A DNA stretch of 64,000 bases from Sphingomonas aurea. GTDB lineage: Bacteria; Pseudomonadota; Alphaproteobacteria; Sphingomonadales; Sphingomonadaceae. Location of the stretch: positions 124,001 through 188,000 of the forward strand of contig NZ_JAUUDS010000005.1 in assembly GCF_030678875.1 (NCBI RefSeq), written 5' to 3'. The translations under genes were made by a program, and so were the position numbers. This document shows positions 44,633-53,550 of the stretch, in pieces. Every line of letters begins with the position of its first letter. Positions within the stretch are counted from its first letter, which is position 1. The notes under the pieces are model-generated. The model made no database searches and had not been told where the DNA came from. It worked only from the letters and a program-made list of their open reading frames with translations.

Positions 44633-45648
44633 AGGCCAGCGCCAACCAGATCCGCCAGGCGCTGTCGGCACCGCGCCCCACCGTCCGCCTCTATCTGCTC
44701 CACGGCCCCGACGAAGCCGGTGCAGGAGCGCTGGCGGCACTGCTCGGCACGGCGATGGGTGCCACAGCGGAGCGCATCGATCTCGACGGCGCCACGCTGC
44801 GCGGTGATCCCGCCCGTCTCGCCGATGAGGCCAGCTCGCTGTCGCTGTTCGGCGACCCGCGCTGGATCCGCGTCACCCAGACCGGCGAGGAGAGCCTGAA
44901 CGCCCTTGCCGCGTTGCTCGAGGCAGACGGCGCGGCAAACCCGGTCGTGGCCCTCGCGCCCACGGTCCGCACCACCGCCAAGATCGTCAAGCTCGCCACC
45001 GACTCGCCACACGCGATGGCGTTCGGCTGCTACGCCCCCACCGCGCAGGATGCCGAGCGGCTGGCGGCGACGCTGGCCGGCGAGCAGGGCCTGCGCCTCG
45101 CCCCCGGCACCGCCGCGCGGCTGGTCGCGGCGAGCGGCGGTGACCGCGCCGTGATGGCACGCGAGATCGACAAGCTGGCCCTCTACCTGGACGCCGCGCC
45201 CGATCGTCCGCACGATCTGGATCACGACGCCATCGACGCGGTCGGCGCCGACCTTGACGAGGCCGAGGCGACCCGCGCGGTCGAGGCGCTGGTAGAGGGC
45301 CGCCCCGACCAGCTTGCCGAGGAGCTGGCGCGTCTGTCCGACGCCGGCATCTCCCCAATCCCCTGGCTCCGCCAACTCGCCCGGCGCCTGGTTGCGCTCG
45401 GCGAGATGCGTGCCGAGATCGCCGCCGGCGAAGCCGCCGACGCCGTCATGAAGCGTCACCGCGTCTTCTTCCGCGACGAACCCGCCACCGGCCGTGCCCT
45501 GCGCCGCTGGACCCCGGCGATGCTCGCCCGCGCGCTGGACCGCGTCCGCGCCGCCGAACGCGCGGTCATGGCGCCTGCCAATGCCGGCACCGTGCTGGCG
45601 GAGGATGCGGTGTTGAGCGTAGCGCGAGCCTTGGCGCGCAGGGGCTGA
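44629..45648 (+). CDS. holA: DNA polymerase III subunit delta
   Basis: 339 residues, starting at a GTG that overlaps the lptE stop (GTGA). It begins [11 protein letters not shown], then VRLYLLHGPDEAGAGALAAL, and later LAREIDKLALYL-like (AVMAREIDKLALYLD) and QLARRLVALGEMRAEIA, as expected for the clamp-loader delta subunit, which opens the sliding clamp. No P-loop is expected in HolA, and none is seen. Confidence 0.92.
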   Translation: MKASANQIRQALSAPRPTVRLYLLHGPDEAGAGALAALLGTAMGATAERIDLDGATLRGDPARLADEASSLSLFGDPRWIRVTQTGEESLNALAALLEADGAANPVVALAPTVRTTAKIVKLATDSPHAMAFGCYAPTAQDAERLAATLAGEQGLRLAPGTAARLVAASGGDRAVMAREIDKLALYLDAAPDRPHDLDHDAIDAVGADLDEAEATRAVEALVEGRPDQLAEELARLSDAGISPIPWLRQLARRLVALGEMRAEIAAGEAADAVMKRHRVFFRDEPATGRALRRWTPAMLARALDRVRAAERAVMAPANAGTVLAEDAVLSVARALARRG

Positions 45649-45928
45649 CCACCCCGGTCCTCCTCGCCGTGCGACAGCAGCGGCCTCTCTCGATTGAGGA
45701 GTAGTGTTCGGTCGGAACACGCTCCGTTCGCCCTGACTGCCGTCTAACGATGAATGGGAACCATCCTAGATGGTGATCCACTCGGATTGAACCAGCCGGT
45801 CTGTCTCCCCGGCGGAGGCCGGGGGCCAGCTGGGAAGGCCGTCGTGACGACGTGCCGCGCTTCATCATCATCCACACAACTCGATCCCCGCCCTCGCCGA
45901 GGAGGCTTCAGTGTCGGTGGATCACGCT

Positions 45929-46846
45929 CTAAATTCCTTCGCCGGTCAGCCGCTGACACAGCATGTCGAGCTGATCGAGCGTCGCATAGCCCAGCGACAG
46001 CGTCCCGCCCCTCTCGCCGTGCGCGATCGTCACGGCGACCCCCAGCAGGTCGGCCAGCTGCCCTTCCAGCGCCGCGATATCGCCATCGGCGCCAGCGCTC
46101 TTGCCTGCGCCTCCCCGGCTCCCTGGACGGGGCGAACCATCGTCACCGATCCGCGGCGCTTTGCTATCGCGCGCCAGTTTCTCGGTATCGCGTACCGACA
46201 AGCCGCGACGGATCACCTCGCCCGCTAATCCTTCGACGTCCGGTGCGCCCAGCAGCGCACGAGCATGGCCCATCGACAGGCTGCCATCGACCACCTGCGC
46301 CTGAACCGGATCGGGAAGTTCCAGCAATCGCAGCAGGTTAGCGACATGGCTGCGCGATTTGTGGACGATCTTGGCCAGCGCTTCCTGGGTATGGCCATAT
46401 TCGCCGGCCAAGCGCTGGTACGCCTGCGCCTCTTCGATTGCGTTCAGGTCCTGACGCTGGATGTTCTCGACCAGCGCGATCTCGAGCGTCTCGGCATCGC
46501 TCAGCTCGCGGACAACGACCGGCACTTCCTGCAGCTTTGCACGCTGCGCCGCGCGCCAGCGCCGCTCGCCAGCAACGATCTGGTACTGGTGGCCGTGCGG
46601 CCGCACGACGATGGGCTGAATCAGCCCGCGCGCCGCGATCGAGCCTGCCAGTTCGTCGAGCATCGCCTCGTCGAAGCGGCGGCGCGGCTGGTCCGGGTGG
46701 GGCGCAAGAGCGCTGACCGGCAGCATCCGTACGCCGGAGGGCTGCTCGGCCGAAGGGTTGACCGGTGCCTCGCGTGCCATCTCGCCCAGCAGCGCGTTCA
46801 GTCCGCGGCCCAGCCCGCCGCGCGGACGCCGCCCGATATCGGTCAT
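45929..46846 (-). CDS. parB: Chromosome-partitioning protein ParB
   Basis: 305 residues. N-terminus GLGRGLNALLGE, the CTPase box GERRWRAAQRA, ENIQRQDLNAIEEAQAYQRL, and the helix-turn-helix HTQEALAKIVHKSRSHVANL. The C-terminal dimerisation domain ends the protein. It loads on parS sites and slides along DNA, with ParA moving the origin region apart. The start overlaps the parA stop by four bases. Two parS-like sites lie upstream, at 47680 and 50101. Confidence 0.95.
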   Translation of the reverse strand: MTDIGRRPRGGLGRGLNALLGEMAREAPVNPSAEQPSGVRMLPVSALAPHPDQPRRRFDEAMLDELAGSIAARGLIQPIVVRPHGHQYQIVAGERRWRAAQRAKLQEVPVVVRELSDAETLEIALVENIQRQDLNAIEEAQAYQRLAGEYGHTQEALAKIVHKSRSHVANLLRLLELPDPVQAQVVDGSLSMGHARALLGAPDVEGLAGEVIRRGLSVRDTEKLARDSKAPRIGDDGSPRPGSRGGAGKSAGADGDIAALEGQLADLLGVAVTIAHGERGGTLSLGYATLDQLDMLCQRLTGEGI

Positions 46847-47628
46847 GCCGCTGCCGCCGCCGCAGCTCGCGGCAGGCGCCCGATCATCTCGCGTGCCAGT
46901 GCCATATAGGCCTCCGACCCCGAGCAGCGATGGTCATAGATCAGCGCCGGCAGCCCATGGCTCGGCGCCTCCGACAGGCGAACGTTGCGCGGGATCACCG
47001 TTTCGAACACCACCTTGCCCAGCACCGCGCGCACGTCGGCCGACACCTGCTCGGTCAGCCGATTGCGCCGGTCGTACATGGTCAACGCCACGCCCAGGAT
47101 CGACAAGCCGGGATTGAAGCGCGTGCGGATGCGCTCGACCGTGCTCAACAGCTGCGACAGTCCCTCCAGCGCGAAGAACTCACATTGCAGCGGCACCAGG
47201 AGGGCATCGGACGCGACCATCGCGTTGATCGTCAGCAGCCCCAGTGACGGCGGGCAGTCGATCAGCACGATCTCCCAGCCATCTTTCACGGCGTTCAGCG
47301 CCTGATCCAGCCGGTGAGTGCGCGCCTCGAATTCGACCAACTCTATCTCGGCACCGGACAAGTCCACAGTCGCCGCGATCAGATCCAGATTCGGCACGCG
47401 CGTGGCGATCCGCGCCTCTTCCACTGATGCCTCGCCCATCAGCACGTCGTAGCTGGATTTCTCGCGCAGCGATTGGCCGATGCCAAGGCCGGTCGAGGCG
47501 TTGCCCTGCGGATCGAGATCGATCAGCAGCACCCGTTGGCCTGTTGCGGCTAATGCGGTGCCCAGGTTGATGGCGCTGGTCGTCTTGCCGACGCCACCCT
47601 TCTGATTGGCGATCGCGACCGTAATCAT
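46843..47628 (-). CDS. parA: Chromosome-partitioning ATPase ParA
   Basis: 261 residues. Deviant Walker A with two lysines, NQKGGVGKTTSAINLGTAL, Walker B region VLLIDLDPQGNAST and LIDCPPSLGLLTINAM. It is a chromosomal (Soj-type) ParA by length and lack of an N-terminal HTH. It binds DNA as an ATP dimer and pulls ParB-parS. The start overlaps the rsmG stop by four bases. Confidence 0.95.
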   Translation of the reverse strand: MITVAIANQKGGVGKTTSAINLGTALAATGQRVLLIDLDPQGNASTGLGIGQSLREKSSYDVLMGEASVEEARIATRVPNLDLIAATVDLSGAEIELVEFEARTHRLDQALNAVKDGWEIVLIDCPPSLGLLTINAMVASDALLVPLQCEFFALEGLSQLLSTVERIRTRFNPGLSILGVALTMYDRRNRLTEQVSADVRAVLGKVVFETVIPRNVRLSEAPSHGLPALIYDHRCSGSEAYMALAREMIGRLPRAAAAAAA

Positions 47629-48230
47629 CGTCCGCTACCCTCGATCACCAAGATTGCCGACTCCGACTGGGTAAGGCTTTGTTTCACGTGGAACACCCGC
47701 TTGCGGGAGGAGAGCTTCGACAACAGCGCTGCGTCTAGGGTGCCCCGCGGCAGAAGCCATCGCGTTGTCGGTGTGCAGCAATGCGCCGCTGCAAGCAAAA
47801 GCTTTTCGACCGAGGCCACCGCACGGGCGGTAATCACATCGGCCTTCCACGATACCTGTTCGACCTTCGTGTCGGCTACGCTCACGTCGGTCAGCCCCAA
47901 ACACGCTAAGCAGTCCCGCAGGAAATCCGCGCGTCTGCGTCGTGGCTCAACCAGCATCATCGGCGTGCAACCAGCGATCGCCAGCACCATACCGGGAAAA
48001 CCTCCGCCCGTCCCGATGTCCAGCCACGCCCCATCAGCGGTATCGGCAAACTCCCGCAGCTGGAGTGAGTCGAGAACATGCCTCGACCAGATTGTCGGAA
48101 TCGTACCCGGTGCGATCAGATTTTGCCGCTCGTTCTCCGCAATGACCAGCGCCACGAACCGTTCGGTCCGCGCGAACTGCTCCTCGCTCAGCCGCTGCCG
48201 CACCCAGTCGCGGGCATCGTCCTCAGTCAT
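47625..48230 (-). CDS. rsmG: 16S rRNA (guanine-527 N7)-methyltransferase
   Basis: 201 residues. SAM-binding motif [16 protein letters not shown], and upstream [13 protein letters not shown], the RsmG signatures. It methylates G527 of 16S rRNA. A parS-like site lies within its 3' part and there encodes FHVKQ, so the protein sequence is constrained by the DNA site. It overlaps mnmG by four bases. Confidence 0.95.
   Translation of the reverse strand: MTEDDARDWVRQRLSEEQFARTERFVALVIAENERQNLIAPGTIPTIWSRHVLDSLQLREFADTADGAWLDIGTGGGFPGMVLAIAGCTPMMLVEPRRRRADFLRDCLACLGLTDVSVADTKVEQVSWKADVITARAVASVEKLLLAAAHCCTPTTRWLLPRGTLDAALLSKLSSRKRVFHVKQSLTQSESAILVIEGSGR
47680..47695. promoter_or_regulatory. parS-like centromere site inside rsmG
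   Basis: The 16-mer TGTTTCACGTGGAACA is a near-perfect palindrome and matches the known parS consensus TGTTTCACGTGAAACA / TGTTCCACGTGGAACA at 15 of 16 positions. It lies about 50 bases from the parA start. ParB should load here. Confidence 0.88.
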
Positions 48231-50062
48231 GCCGCCAGCTTTCGGCTGTGGAGAAGCACCGCCGACAGCGCAGCCGGCGTCACACCCCGCACCCGGGCCG
48301 CCGCAGCAAGAGACCGCGGGCGGCTAGCGCTGAGCCGCGCGACCATCTCGTTCGACAGGCCAGGTATCGCTGCATAATCGATGTCTTCGGCCAACAGCAG
48401 CTCTTCCTCGGCTCGCAGCCGCGCTACCTCCTCCGCCTGCCGCTCGAGATAAGGTGCATAGCGCGCGTCCTGTATGACCTCGGCGACCACTGCCATATCG
48501 AAGCCTGTTGCTGCATCGGGCGCGAGCATAGCGAGGTCGACACCCTCGAACCGCAGCCACTCCCAGATCGACCGGCGCATGCCGTCGCGGCTGACCGGCC
48601 CGCCCGCATCAGCGACCTGCGATGCGGTCAGCGTCGCCGTCAGTTGCTCTCGAAACGCACTCCGCGCCCCGGCTATCCGATCAAGATGCGCGATTCGCTC
48701 CGCCCCGAGGCATCCCGCCGCCCGCGCGATGTCTCCCAACCGCGTCTCTGCATTGTCGGCGCGCAGCGACAGCCGGAACTCGGCGCGTGCGGTCAGCATG
48801 CGATACGGCTCGGTCACGCCCTGCAGCACCAGATCGTCGATCATCACGCCGAGATAGCTCGACGCGCGGTCCAGGATCACGGGCGCCTTGCCCAGGGCCA
48901 AAGCCGCCGCATTCAGCCCCGCGACGAGCCCCTGCCCTGCCGCTTCCTCATAGCCGGTTGTACCGTTGATCTGCCCGGCGCAGAACAACCCCGGTAGCGC
49001 TTGCACCCGCAGTGTGGCATCGAGCGCGCGCGGATCGATATGGTCGTACTCGACCGCATAGCCAGGCACCGTGATCCGCGCCCGCTCCAACCCCGGGATC
49101 GTGGCCAGCATCGCGGCCTGCGCTTCCTCGTCGATCGAGGTGGACAGGCCATTGGGATAGACCGTCGGGTCGTCCAGTCCCTCTGGTTCGAGGAAGACCT
49201 GATGGCCATCCCGATCGCCGAAGCGGTGGATCTTGTCCTCGATCGACGGGCAATAGCGCGGCCCTGCCCCCTCGATCGCGCCAGAAAATAGCGGCGATTC
49301 GGGGATCGCACGGCGGATAATCTCGTGCGTCGCGCCGGTCGTGCGGGTAATCGCGCACGCGATCTGAGGCAGCCGCCGCTGTCTCGTCAGCGTCGACATG
49401 GTCCAGCCGTCTGCGTCGGAGGGCTGTTCCTCGAGCGAGGCCCAGTCGATCGTCCGCCCATCGAGCCGCGGTGGCGTCCCCGTCTTCAGCCGTGCCATCG
49501 GCAAGTCCAGGTCACGCAGGTCAGCCGCCAATGGCCCGGCCGCCCGCTCGCTAACCCGTCCTCCCTCACCACGATACCGCCCCCGGAACAGCCGACCGCC
49601 CAGGAATGTCCCCGTTGCGATCACCACCGCCCGGGCCAGGATCTCGCTGCCGTCCGCGAGCGTCACACCCGCCGTGCATCCCTGCCGGATCACCAATCCG
49701 ACCGCATCACCAGCGACGAGGGTAACCCGCGCCTCGTTGGCAACCATCGCCTGCACCGCTGCCGCATAGCGTCGCCTATCCGCCTGAATTCGAGGTCCCT
49801 GCACCGCAGCCCCCTTGCTGCGATTCAGCATGCGATGGTGGATCGCGGCGGCATCGGCCGCGCGTGCCATGATACCGTCGAAGGCGTCGACCTCGCGAAC
49901 GATATGCCCCTTGCCGAGTCCGCCGATCGACGGATTGCAGGACATCATCCCCAGGTTCTTGGCGTCGAACGTCACCAACGCGACGCGCGCTCCGCATCGC
50001 GCTGCGGCCATCGCGGCCTCTACGCCGGCATGGCCACCACCGATCACCACCACATCGATCAT
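48227..50062 (-). CDS. mnmG: tRNA uridine-5-carboxymethylaminomethyl modification protein MnmG
   Basis: 611 residues. FAD-binding [20 protein letters not shown] at the N-terminus, [20 protein letters not shown], and later [18 protein letters not shown], all standard MnmG (GidA) motifs. With MnmE it modifies the wobble uridine of several tRNAs. A 54-bp gap to mnmE holds the second parS site. It is transcribed with rsmG, parA and parB. Confidence 0.97.
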   Translation of the reverse strand: MIDVVVIGGGHAGVEAAMAAARCGARVALVTFDAKNLGMMSCNPSIGGLGKGHIVREVDAFDGIMARAADAAAIHHRMLNRSKGAAVQGPRIQADRRRYAAAVQAMVANEARVTLVAGDAVGLVIRQGCTAGVTLADGSEILARAVVIATGTFLGGRLFRGRYRGEGGRVSERAAGPLAADLRDLDLPMARLKTGTPPRLDGRTIDWASLEEQPSDADGWTMSTLTRQRRLPQIACAITRTTGATHEIIRRAIPESPLFSGAIEGAGPRYCPSIEDKIHRFGDRDGHQVFLEPEGLDDPTVYPNGLSTSIDEEAQAAMLATIPGLERARITVPGYAVEYDHIDPRALDATLRVQALPGLFCAGQINGTTGYEEAAGQGLVAGLNAAALALGKAPVILDRASSYLGVMIDDLVLQGVTEPYRMLTARAEFRLSLRADNAETRLGDIARAAGCLGAERIAHLDRIAGARSAFREQLTATLTASQVADAGGPVSRDGMRRSIWEWLRFEGVDLAMLAPDAATGFDMAVVAEVIQDARYAPYLERQAEEVARLRAEEELLLAEDIDYAAIPGLSNEMVARLSASRPRSLAAAARVRGVTPAALSAVLLHSRKLAA

Positions 50063-50100
50063 GGCCTTCGCCTATCCAGTCGCGATCGACCCGTCAAAAT

Positions 50101-50116
50101 AGTTCCACGTGGAACA
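50101..50116. promoter_or_regulatory. parS-like site between mnmE and mnmG
   Basis: AGTTCCACGTGGAACA differs from the alphaproteobacterial parS consensus TGTTCCACGTGGAACA at one position and contains a perfect 14-bp palindrome. It fills the end of the mnmE-mnmG gap and abuts the mnmE stop codon (50117). Confidence 0.88.
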
Positions 50117-51397
50117 TCACTTCCCGATACAGAAGCGCGAGAAGAGCGCGTCAAGCATCATCTCTGTCGCATCCACCCCGGTGATCTGCGCCAGAATCAC
50201 CCGCGCCTGTCGCAGTACCTCCCCCAAGAGCAGCGGATCTTCGGGTGCCCGCGCCAACGACGTCGCCGCTCGGGTGCACAGCTCTCGATGTCGCTCACGC
50301 AGCGGCAACGCATCCGCCCGCGGAACCATCGTCGCCGCCCTCTCCGCGATACCCGTCCATAAGAGCGCGACACTCGCCGCATCGTCCCTCCGCACTGCGA
50401 TGTGCCGACCGGCAGGGACAACGCCACGATCCGGCAGATCCGCTCGAGCATGAACCCATAGTGCGTCCGATCGTGGCGGCGCTTCGTCGGACAGCCACAG
50501 CAGGATATCGGCCGCAGCGATCGCCGCCTGCGCCCGCTCCACGCCGATTGCCTCGACCATGTCTGCGGTCTCCGTCAGCCCTGCCGTGTCAATCAACAGA
50601 TACGGCAGCCCATCGCGCACCACCGCCGCTTCGAGCCGATCCCGCGTCGTCCCTGCGATTGGCGTGACGATCGCCACGTCGCGTTCCGCCAACAGATTGA
50701 GCAGCGTCGACTTGCCCGCATTGGGCGGGCCGGCGATCACGATCCTCACGCCATCGCGCAACCGCTCGACCGGCGGAGCGGCCGCCACCGCCGCGATATC
50801 CGCCGCCAGTCGCTCCGCTTCGGCACCGATAGCCGCGATCTCGGCGTCCCCGCCAACGACGTCGTCCTCGTCATCATGATCGAGTATCGCCTCGATCCGC
50901 GCCGACAGCGCCGCGATGGTGGCGAGCCATAGGCCCACCTGCTGACTGACCCGCCCCTCCGCCGCACTCAGCGCCACCACACGCTGCGCCTCGGTTTCCG
51001 CTTCGAGCAGGTCGGCAAGCCCCTCCGCCTCGGCCAGGTCCATGCGCCCATGCGCCAGCGCGCGGCGCGTGAACTCTCCCGGCAATGCGGGACGACATCC
51101 GTCCACTGCCGTCAGGACCTGCTCGACCGCGGCTACCACCGCGCGTCCACCGTGGCAGTGCAGCTCGACCAGATCCTCGCCCGTGGCAGTCGCCGGCGCC
51201 AGAAAGACGATGACCAGCGCCCGGTCCAGCAGCCGTCCGTCTGGATCGCGCAGCGCCCGCATCCGCGCCTCTCGCGGGTCAGGCAGCGATCCCGCCAAAT
51301 CCCTCGCCGTAGCGATCGCAGCCGGTCCGCTGATCCGGATCACCGCGATCGCCGCCGGCGGCCTGCCGCTGGACACCGCGAAGATCGTGTCGCCCAT
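50117..51397 (-). CDS. mnmE: tRNA modification GTPase MnmE
   Basis: 426 residues. N-terminal formyl-THF-binding domain (DTIFAVSSGRPPAAIAVIRI), a helical domain and a GTPase domain with G1 GPPNAGKSTLLN, the G2 region TPIAGTTRD and G3 DTAGLTET. The C-terminal active cysteine is in the conserved ending FCIGK. The G4 motif, normally NKxD, reads HARADL, so guanine recognition is altered. It works with MnmG on the wobble uridine. It lies four bases after the DUF6489-like gene. Confidence 0.95.
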   Translation of the reverse strand: MGDTIFAVSSGRPPAAIAVIRISGPAAIATARDLAGSLPDPREARMRALRDPDGRLLDRALVIVFLAPATATGEDLVELHCHGGRAVVAAVEQVLTAVDGCRPALPGEFTRRALAHGRMDLAEAEGLADLLEAETEAQRVVALSAAEGRVSQQVGLWLATIAALSARIEAILDHDDEDDVVGGDAEIAAIGAEAERLAADIAAVAAAPPVERLRDGVRIVIAGPPNAGKSTLLNLLAERDVAIVTPIAGTTRDRLEAAVVRDGLPYLLIDTAGLTETADMVEAIGVERAQAAIAAADILLWLSDEAPPRSDALWVHARADLPDRGVVPAGRHIAVRRDDAASVALLWTGIAERAATMVPRADALPLRERHRELCTRAATSLARAPEDPLLLGEVLRQARVILAQITGVDATEMMLDALFSRFCIGK

Positions 51398-51401
51398 GCG
51401 T

Positions 51402-51638
51402 CTAGCTGCCCGACGGCTTCGTCGTACTGTTCATCAGCTGTCGCCAGAACGACAGGCCCGCCTCCCCCATCGGCGACCAGCTGCGCATCATCGCCTCCAG
51501 CATCTCGGGCCGGACATTGCCTTCCATCGCCTCTGTCGTGAGTTGCAGATACCGTTCATGCACCGCCGTCAGGTCCGGCAATCCCATCGCCGTGCGGGCC
51601 TCCTGCGGCGTGCAGTCGATCTCGATCGTCACCTTCAT
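51402..51638 (-). CDS. Small conserved protein, probably DUF6489
   Basis: 78 residues from the ATG at 51638. It starts KVTIEIDCTPQEARTAMGLP, continues VHERYLQLTTEAMEGN, and ends with MMRSWSPMGEAGLSFWRQLM, a pattern recalled from a small alphaproteobacterial family (DUF6489). Its position directly ahead of mnmE, with a four-base gap, suggests co-transcription. The family name is from memory; function unknown. Confidence 0.75.
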   Translation of the reverse strand: MKVTIEIDCTPQEARTAMGLPDLTAVHERYLQLTTEAMEGNVRPEMLEAMMRSWSPMGEAGLSFWRQLMNSTTKPSGS

Positions 51639-51710
51639 CGCATCTCGTCCCTTGAGCGGCCCTGTGCCGCCCTGCATAGCCAAGCCTGCCACCCCGCGCG
51701 AGAGGACCTC

Positions 51711-52433
51711 ATGAGCAAGACCATCCAGATCGAGACGCTCGACCAGAGCGGCACGTTCGACGCCTATGTCGCTGAACCGCAGGGTACGCCCCGCGCCGCC
51801 ATCGTCGTCATCCAGGAGATATTCGGCGTCAACGCCGGCATCCGCCGCAAGTGCGACACGCTGGCCGAGGCCGGCTATCTCGCCATTGCACCCGACCTGT
51901 TCTGGCGCTTTGCCCCCCGTATCGAGCTGGATCCCGACGTGCCGGACCAGATGCAGCAGGCGCTCGGCCTGATGGGGCAGCTCGATCAGGACGCCGCGAT
52001 CTGCGACATCGAAGCGACGATCCGTACCGCCCGCTCCCAGCTGAACGACGGTCAGGGCGGCAGCGGCCTGGCTGCACGGGTCGGCGTGGTGGGGTACTGC
52101 CTGGGCGGCCGCCTCGCCTTCATGACGGCAGCGCGGACCGACGTGGACGCGGCGGTCGGCTATTACGGCGTCGGCATCGACGGGCTGCTCGGCGAGAAGC
52201 ACGCCATCGCCAACCCCGTGCTGCTCCACATCCCGCAGGAGGATCATTTCGTCGACAAGGACGCACAGGCGCGGATGCATGCCGGGCTGGACAATCACCC
52301 CAAGGTAACGCTCCACGACTATCCGGGTGAGGACCACGGCTTCGCCACCGAATTCGGCGCGCGCCGCTCCGATGCGTCGGCGCGGCTGGCGGACGAGCGT
52401 ACCGCCGCCTTCTTCGCCGACCATCTTGGCTGA
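51711..52433 (+). CDS. Dienelactone hydrolase family protein
   Basis: 240 residues with a good AGAGGA ribosome site. Alpha/beta hydrolase with the nucleophile cysteine in VGVVGYCLGGRLAF, as in dienelactone hydrolases. The acid follows in IPQEDHFVDKD and the histidine in YPGEDHGFATEF. These enzymes open lactones in aromatic degradation, but many family members act on other esters, and the context here gives no pathway. Confidence 0.9.
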   Translation: MSKTIQIETLDQSGTFDAYVAEPQGTPRAAIVVIQEIFGVNAGIRRKCDTLAEAGYLAIAPDLFWRFAPRIELDPDVPDQMQQALGLMGQLDQDAAICDIEATIRTARSQLNDGQGGSGLAARVGVVGYCLGGRLAFMTAARTDVDAAVGYYGVGIDGLLGEKHAIANPVLLHIPQEDHFVDKDAQARMHAGLDNHPKVTLHDYPGEDHGFATEFGARRSDASARLADERTAAFFADHLG

Positions 52434-52440
52434 ACGCAGA

Positions 52441-52475
52441 ACGGCCCGCCGCTCCTTCACGGAACGGCGGGCCGT
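52441..52475. terminator. Bidirectional terminator between dienelactone hydrolase and terC
   Basis: Perfect 11-bp arms ACGGCCCGCCG (52441-52451) and CGGCGGGCCGT (52465-52475) with a 13-base loop, placed between two convergent genes and followed by a T-containing CTGTCTC. Confidence 0.75.
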
Positions 52476-52496
52476 CTGTCTCCCCCGGCGGGTACG

Positions 52497-53231
52497 TCAG
52501 CCGAACAGCGTGACGATCCCCAGCGTCTCGCCGGTGCCGACCCACCCTTCGTAGATCATCTTGCCCGCGACAAACACGATCACCGCCAGCCCGACATAGG
52601 CGATCCAGCGATACCGATCGATGATCCGCGCGATGAAATTCGCCGCCAGCCCCATCAGCGCCACCGACAGCAGCAGCCCGACGACCAGGATGCCGGGGTG
52701 CTCGCGTGCCGCTCCCGCGACTGCCAGCACGTTATCCAGGCTCATCGACACGTCCGCCACTGCCACGGCCCAGGCCGCCGCGGCGAAGCTGCGCGCAGGC
52801 TTCAGGCCAGCGGCCTCGTCGCCCTCGATCTCCTCGCTGCCGGGATTGTGCGCACCGGCACGGATCTCGCGCCAGAACTTCCAGCTGACCCACAGCAGCA
52901 GCAGCCCGCCCGCGAAGATCAGTCCCACCACGCCCATCAGCCACGTCACAATCAGCGCGAACGCGATCCTCAGCACCAGCGCTGCGCCAATACCGATCAG
53001 GATGACCTTCCGGCGCTGCTCGGCGGGCAACCCCGCCGCCAGCGCCCCGACGACGATCGCATTGTCGCCCGCCAGCACCAGGTCGATCATCAGCACCGAC
53101 CCGAACGCCGCCAGTGCCGCAGGGTCGCCCAGGTTCGAGAAGTCGTTAACGATGTGCTGCCAGATTTCCGCCGGTGATCCGGGCCCCGCCGTGGCGACAC
53201 CGGCAGCGGCGAGCAGGGTGGTGAGGATCAA
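52497..53231 (-). CDS. TerC-family integral membrane protein
   Basis: 244 residues with about seven membrane segments. The conserved acidic motifs are VLMIDLVLAGDNAIVVGALA and VAVADVSMSLDNVLAVAGAA, the paired metal-binding half-repeats of TerC. Members export manganese, and some protect secreted metalloenzymes; the old tellurite name is historical. No yybP-ykoY manganese riboswitch could be recognised upstream. Confidence 0.92.
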   Translation of the reverse strand: MILTTLLAAAGVATAGPGSPAEIWQHIVNDFSNLGDPAALAAFGSVLMIDLVLAGDNAIVVGALAAGLPAEQRRKVILIGIGAALVLRIAFALIVTWLMGVVGLIFAGGLLLLWVSWKFWREIRAGAHNPGSEEIEGDEAAGLKPARSFAAAAWAVAVADVSMSLDNVLAVAGAAREHPGILVVGLLLSVALMGLAANFIARIIDRYRWIAYVGLAVIVFVAGKMIYEGWVGTGETLGIVTLFG

Positions 53232-53537
53232 GGTCGTGGCTCCCGGCTGTCATGGCGGCAACGGTCCGCCGCCGATCCGGTTTCCTTAGCCGATATGGGG
53301 TCGGATGACAGGGGTGTCATGGGGGGGACGCGCCGCCCCCCTCCCCGACGTCATGCCGGGCTTGTCCCGGCATCCACCGGGCCGCGTAAATGCCGCTTGA
53401 TGCGCCTGCCGCGCCGTGGATGCCGGGACCAGCCCGGCATGACGGAAGCCTTTCTCGGCCCGCCGCGGGCAAAGCCCGCGTCGTCGGTCGGTGCTCGCGC
53501 ACCGCCGGCCGGCATGAATCAGTAGGCGCGCCCGCGC
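53232..53537. other. Intergenic region between terC and rho
   Basis: 306 bases without a gene. It contains an inverted repeat with 29-base, nearly perfect arms (CGTCATGCCGGGCTTGTCCC... at 53349-53377 against its complement at 53416-53444), a small hairpin at 53462-53480, and the left half of the palindrome that overlaps the end of rho. Confidence 0.7.
53349..53444. repeat. Family-A-like inverted repeat between terC and rho
   Basis: Left arm 53349-53377 and right arm 53416-53444 are 29 bases each with one mismatch; each arm is also a short hairpin (GCCGGGCTTGTCCCGGC). The ends CGTCAT...ATGACG match the other family-A elements. Confidence 0.88.
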
Positions 53538-53550
53538 CTACTGATTCATG
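53513..53550. terminator. 38-bp palindrome spanning the rho stop codon
   Basis: CATGAATCAGTAGGCGCG (53513-53530) and its exact complement (53533-53550) are separated by two bases. The right half is the last codons of rho (HMNQ and the TAG stop). In the rho mRNA this makes an 18-bp hairpin containing the stop codon, without a following T-run. It could be a terminator or protect the 3' end. Confidence 0.75.

Noticed and set aside
53232..53330. yybP-ykoY manganese riboswitch before terC
   Set aside because: The conserved loop motifs expected for this riboswitch could not be found in the leader; only GC-rich sequence is seen.
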